From positions 930,001-994,000 of the forward strand of contig CP054936.1 in NCBI GenBank assembly GCA_013364255.1: 64,000 bases of DNA, given 5' to 3'. Each line of letters starts with the position of its first letter. Position 1 is the first letter of the stretch. Shown here piece by piece: positions 61,788 to 64,000 of the stretch. The notes beneath the pieces are model-generated. The model searched no databases, was not told where the DNA came from, and worked only from the letters and a program-made list of their open reading frames with translations. Both the position numbers and the translations under genes were made by a program. The DNA comes from Streptomyces seoulensis (lineage in GTDB: Bacteria > Actinomycetota > Actinomycetes > Streptomycetales > Streptomycetaceae).

Positions 61788-62821
61788 AAGGCGCGTTGGT
61801 CGCCGAGGCGGGCGACGTGCACTGGCTGCGCGCGGACGTCGCCCTGGCGGCGGCGGCGCGCCGCCAGGTGGGGCAGCTCGCCCGCGGCCTGTGCCTGCCC
61901 GAGGAACAGGTGGCACGGGCCGAACTGTGCGTGACGGAGATGGCCACCAATCTCCTCAAGCACGCCGTCGACGGCTCCCTGGTGCTGCGCGTGGTGCGCG
62001 CGCGGGGCCACGCGGCCGTCGAGTGCCTGTCCCTGGACAGCGGTCCCGGCATCGAGGACGTCCAGCGGGCGCTGCGCGACGGCACGTCCGGCGTCGGCAG
62101 CCTGGGCATCGGGCTCGGCGCCATCGGACGGCTCGCCGATGTGTTCGGCGTGCACACCCTGCGCGGGCGCGGCACGGTGCTCTCCACGCGCTTCTGGGCG
62201 GACGGCGGGGCGCCGGAGCCCGGCCCGGTGGGGACCAGCGGGCTGACCCGTCCGATCGGCGGCGAGCAGGTGTGCGGCGACAGCTGGGCGGTGCGCACGG
62301 TGGAGGGGCACGGCCCCGACGCGCTGCTGCTGATGATGTGCGACGGGCTCGGCCACGGGCCGCTGGCCGCCCGGGTCGGCGACCGGGCCCGGGAAGTCTT
62401 CCGCGACAGCCGTCACACGAGCCCCGCGGACGTGCTGGCGGAGATCCACCGGGGGCTGCGCGGCACCCGCGGCGCGGCCCTGGCGATCGCCCTGGTCGAC
62501 CCCGCCGAACAGCGGGTGCGGCTCAGCGGGGCCGGCAACATCACGGCGCTGGTCGTGGCCGACGGCGCCCGCACCGGGCTGCTGTCCATGCCGGGCATCG
62601 CCGGCGTGCAGCTGCCCCGGCCGCGCATCTTCGAGGCGCCGTTCCCGCCCGGCGCCGCCCTGGTGATGCACTCCGACGGTCTCAGCGACCGCTGGAAGCC
62701 GGCGGACTTCCCCGGCCTGTTCCCGCAGGACCCGGTCCTCGTCGCCGCGCAGGTTCTCAACCAGGCGGCGGTGCGCAAGGACGACGCGGGGATCGTCGTG
62801 GCCGTGCACGGGCGGCCATGA
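61784..62821 (+). CDS. Fused HATPase-PP2C protein (RsbX-like phosphatase)
   Basis: GTG 61784 gives 345 residues in two domains. Residues 1-130 are an RsbT/RsbW-like HATPase (ELCVTEMATNLLKHAVDGSLVLRVV, SLDSGPGIEDVQRAL, GSLGIGLGAIGRLADVFGV). Residues 140-345 are a short PP2C domain: GGEQVCGDSWAV, LLMMCDGLGHGPLAARVGDRA, ALVMHSDGLSD and KDDAGIVVAV. RsbX resets the stressosome by dephosphorylating RsbS and RsbR; a kinase-like domain fused to it would combine set and reset. It overlaps rsbT upstream and the kinase gene downstream. Confidence 0.9.
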   Translation: MKGALVAEAGDVHWLRADVALAAAARRQVGQLARGLCLPEEQVARAELCVTEMATNLLKHAVDGSLVLRVVRARGHAAVECLSLDSGPGIEDVQRALRDGTSGVGSLGIGLGAIGRLADVFGVHTLRGRGTVLSTRFWADGGAPEPGPVGTSGLTRPIGGEQVCGDSWAVRTVEGHGPDALLLMMCDGLGHGPLAARVGDRAREVFRDSRHTSPADVLAEIHRGLRGTRGAALAIALVDPAEQRVRLSGAGNITALVVADGARTGLLSMPGIAGVQLPRPRIFEAPFPPGAALVMHSDGLSDRWKPADFPGLFPQDPVLVAAQVLNQAAVRKDDAGIVVAVHGRP

Positions 62822-64000
62822 CCACCGGTCCGTCCGGCCACGAGCTGGTCACGGTCGCCCTGCGGGAGGGGGGCGACGTCGTCACCCTGCGCCGCTGCAC
62901 CCAGTCGGCGTGCCGGGCGGCGGGCCTGAAGGGCAGTGCGCTGGTGCGGCTGACGACCGTGGTGAGCGAGGCCGGCGAACACCTGCTGGGCGCCTGCGGT
63001 CTCACGGCCCGGATCGGCCTGGAGGGGGGCGACGCCGTGCTGCTGGCCGTGCGCTTCGGCTGGACCGAGGCGCGCCGGCCGCCGGCGACCCTGCTGTCCG
63101 CCGCCGCCCGCCTGCTCGACGTGAGCGATCTGCGGCCCGTGGGCGACGGCCAGGAACTCCTCCTCGCCCAGCGCCTTCCCGCGCCGTCGGTCTCCGTCGG
63201 CGACCTGGCCGCCGACGTCCGCGGCCGGCTCTCCGGCGCCGACGCGGCGGCCGACCTGGTCGACGCGCTGCGCACCCAGAACCGCCAGCTGCTCGCCTCG
63301 CTGGAGGAGTCGCAGCACCAGCAGGAGGAACTCCAGCGTCTGAACGCCGAGCTGGAGGAGACCAACGCCGGCGTCGTGGCGCTCTACTCCGAGCTGGCGA
63401 GCGAGCTGGAGGAGACGAACAGCGGTGTCGTCGCCCTGTACGCGGAGCTGGAGGACAAGACCCGCCAGCTGGAACTGGCCCACGAGTACAAGTCCCGGTT
63501 CTGGGCCAACGTCAGTCACGAGCTGCGCTCCCCGGTGAACTCCGTCATCGCGCTGGCCCGGCTGCTGCTGGACTCCGCGGGCGATCCGCTGACCGACGAA
63601 CAGCGCCAGCAGGTCTCCCTCGTCCAGGCGTCGGGCAGCACCCTGCTGGCCCTGGTGGACGAGCTGCTCGACATCGCCAAGGCGGAGTCGGGCCGGCTGG
63701 AGCCGCATCCGGTCGACGTCGATCTGCGCTCGCTGCTGCACCAGCTGCGCGGCATGCTGCAGAGCACCGCGCAGCCCGGCGTGCACCTGAGCATCCCGGA
63801 CCACACTCCGCCGCGGCCCCTGGTCACCGACGAGGTCATGGTGACCAGGATCCTGCGCAACGTCCTGTCCAACGCCCTGAAGTTCACGGTCGAGGGGCGG
63901 GTGGCGCTGGAGGTCGCGGTGGAGGAGCACGAGGGCGTCGACCGCTTCGTCTTCCGGGTCCAGGACACCGGGGTCGGCATCCCGGCCGACGAACTGGAGC
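62818..64000 (+). CDS. Histidine kinase with N-terminal HATPase-like domain (runs off the right edge)
   Basis: ATG 62818 overlaps the previous stop by 4 nt; the frame is open to the end of the window (394 codons). Residues 1-130 resemble an RsbT-type HATPase without a clear nucleotide loop (VRLTTVVSEAGEHLLGACG). A coiled coil follows at about 160-225 with LEETNxGVVALYxEL repeated twice. The HisKA domain is FWANVSHELRSPVNSVIALARLLL, phospho-acceptor H234, then the N-box MVTRILRNVLSNALKFTVEG and QDTGVGIP. The rest of the HATPase and any receiver domain lie outside. It is a phosphorelay input or output tied to the stressosome. Confidence 0.92.
   Translation, partial: MTTGPSGHELVTVALREGGDVVTLRRCTQSACRAAGLKGSALVRLTTVVSEAGEHLLGACGLTARIGLEGGDAVLLAVRFGWTEARRPPATLLSAAARLLDVSDLRPVGDGQELLLAQRLPAPSVSVGDLAADVRGRLSGADAAADLVDALRTQNRQLLASLEESQHQQEELQRLNAELEETNAGVVALYSELASELEETNSGVVALYAELEDKTRQLELAHEYKSRFWANVSHELRSPVNSVIALARLLLDSAGDPLTDEQRQQVSLVQASGSTLLALVDELLDIAKAESGRLEPHPVDVDLRSLLHQLRGMLQSTAQPGVHLSIPDHTPPRPLVTDEVMVTRILRNVLSNALKFTVEGRVALEVAVEEHEGVDRFVFRVQDTGVGIPADELE

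Overview
The window is chromosomal DNA from a high-GC actinomycete, almost certainly a Streptomyces or close relative. Codon third positions are nearly all G or C, GTG starts and 4-nt ATGA/GTGA overlaps are common, and several genes look leaderless. The gene content also fits: isorenieratene-type carotenoid cluster, fused FecCD permease, RsbR/S/T stressosome and a PucR-linked molybdenum hydroxylase. I saw no rRNA, tRNA, CRISPR array or phage region. The only mobile-element trace is a Tn3-type transposase relic near 34.8 kb.

Layout. 1-5.1 kb: the tail of a siderophore-interacting protein, then a minus-strand group typical of stress/dormancy loci (universal stress protein with an in-frame TAG, CBS-BON protein, HdeD-like membrane protein) and an alkyl sulfatase. 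5.2-14.5 kb: a mosaic of small units (two overlapping MarR-type genes, dTDP-glucose dehydratase, PfkB kinase, a LysR/beta-propeller/NmrA unit, a RibD-like reductase, an SRPBCC protein and a blasticidin-S-deaminase-like protein). 14.7-19.7 kb: methylmalonyl-CoA mutase (mutA, mutB) with its GTPase chaperone MeaB. 19.75-23.7 kb: an iron-box-controlled siderophore importer (ATPase, lipoprotein, double-length permease). 23.9-34.2 kb: SDR/DUF2867 protein, photolyase, crtI, crtB and a Rieske protein on +, converging with crtY-crtT-crtU on -. crtE and the usual light regulators are absent from the cluster. 34.2-35.0 kb: a scarred junction with 28-bp tandem repeats, a truncated merR and the Tn3 relic. 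35.0-40.9 kb: a TOBE/HTH molybdate-type regulator, pucR and a two-gene molybdenum hydroxylase. 40.9-51.9 kb: a predicted N-glycan utilisation operon (ABC importer, GH5, Tat-exported GH85, GH38) with a divergent LacI gene and three operator-like sites. 51.9-53.7 kb: decayed fragments, an NTF2-like protein and a PadR regulator. 53.8-64 kb: a partner-switching locus.

The most interesting region is 56.1-64 kb. A SpoIIE-type phosphatase, a protein with the W-x9-EH signature of B12 photoreceptors, two STAS proteins, an RsbW-like kinase, a full RsbR-RsbS-RsbT module, a fused kinase-phosphatase and a histidine kinase run head to tail, mostly with 4-nt overlaps. This suggests a cobalamin- and possibly light-responsive input wired into a stressosome. 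The second most interesting region is the 40.9-51.9 kb glycan operon, where enzyme types, predicted locations and regulator sites fit one pathway: release of N-glycan outside the cell, import, then stepwise trimming inside.
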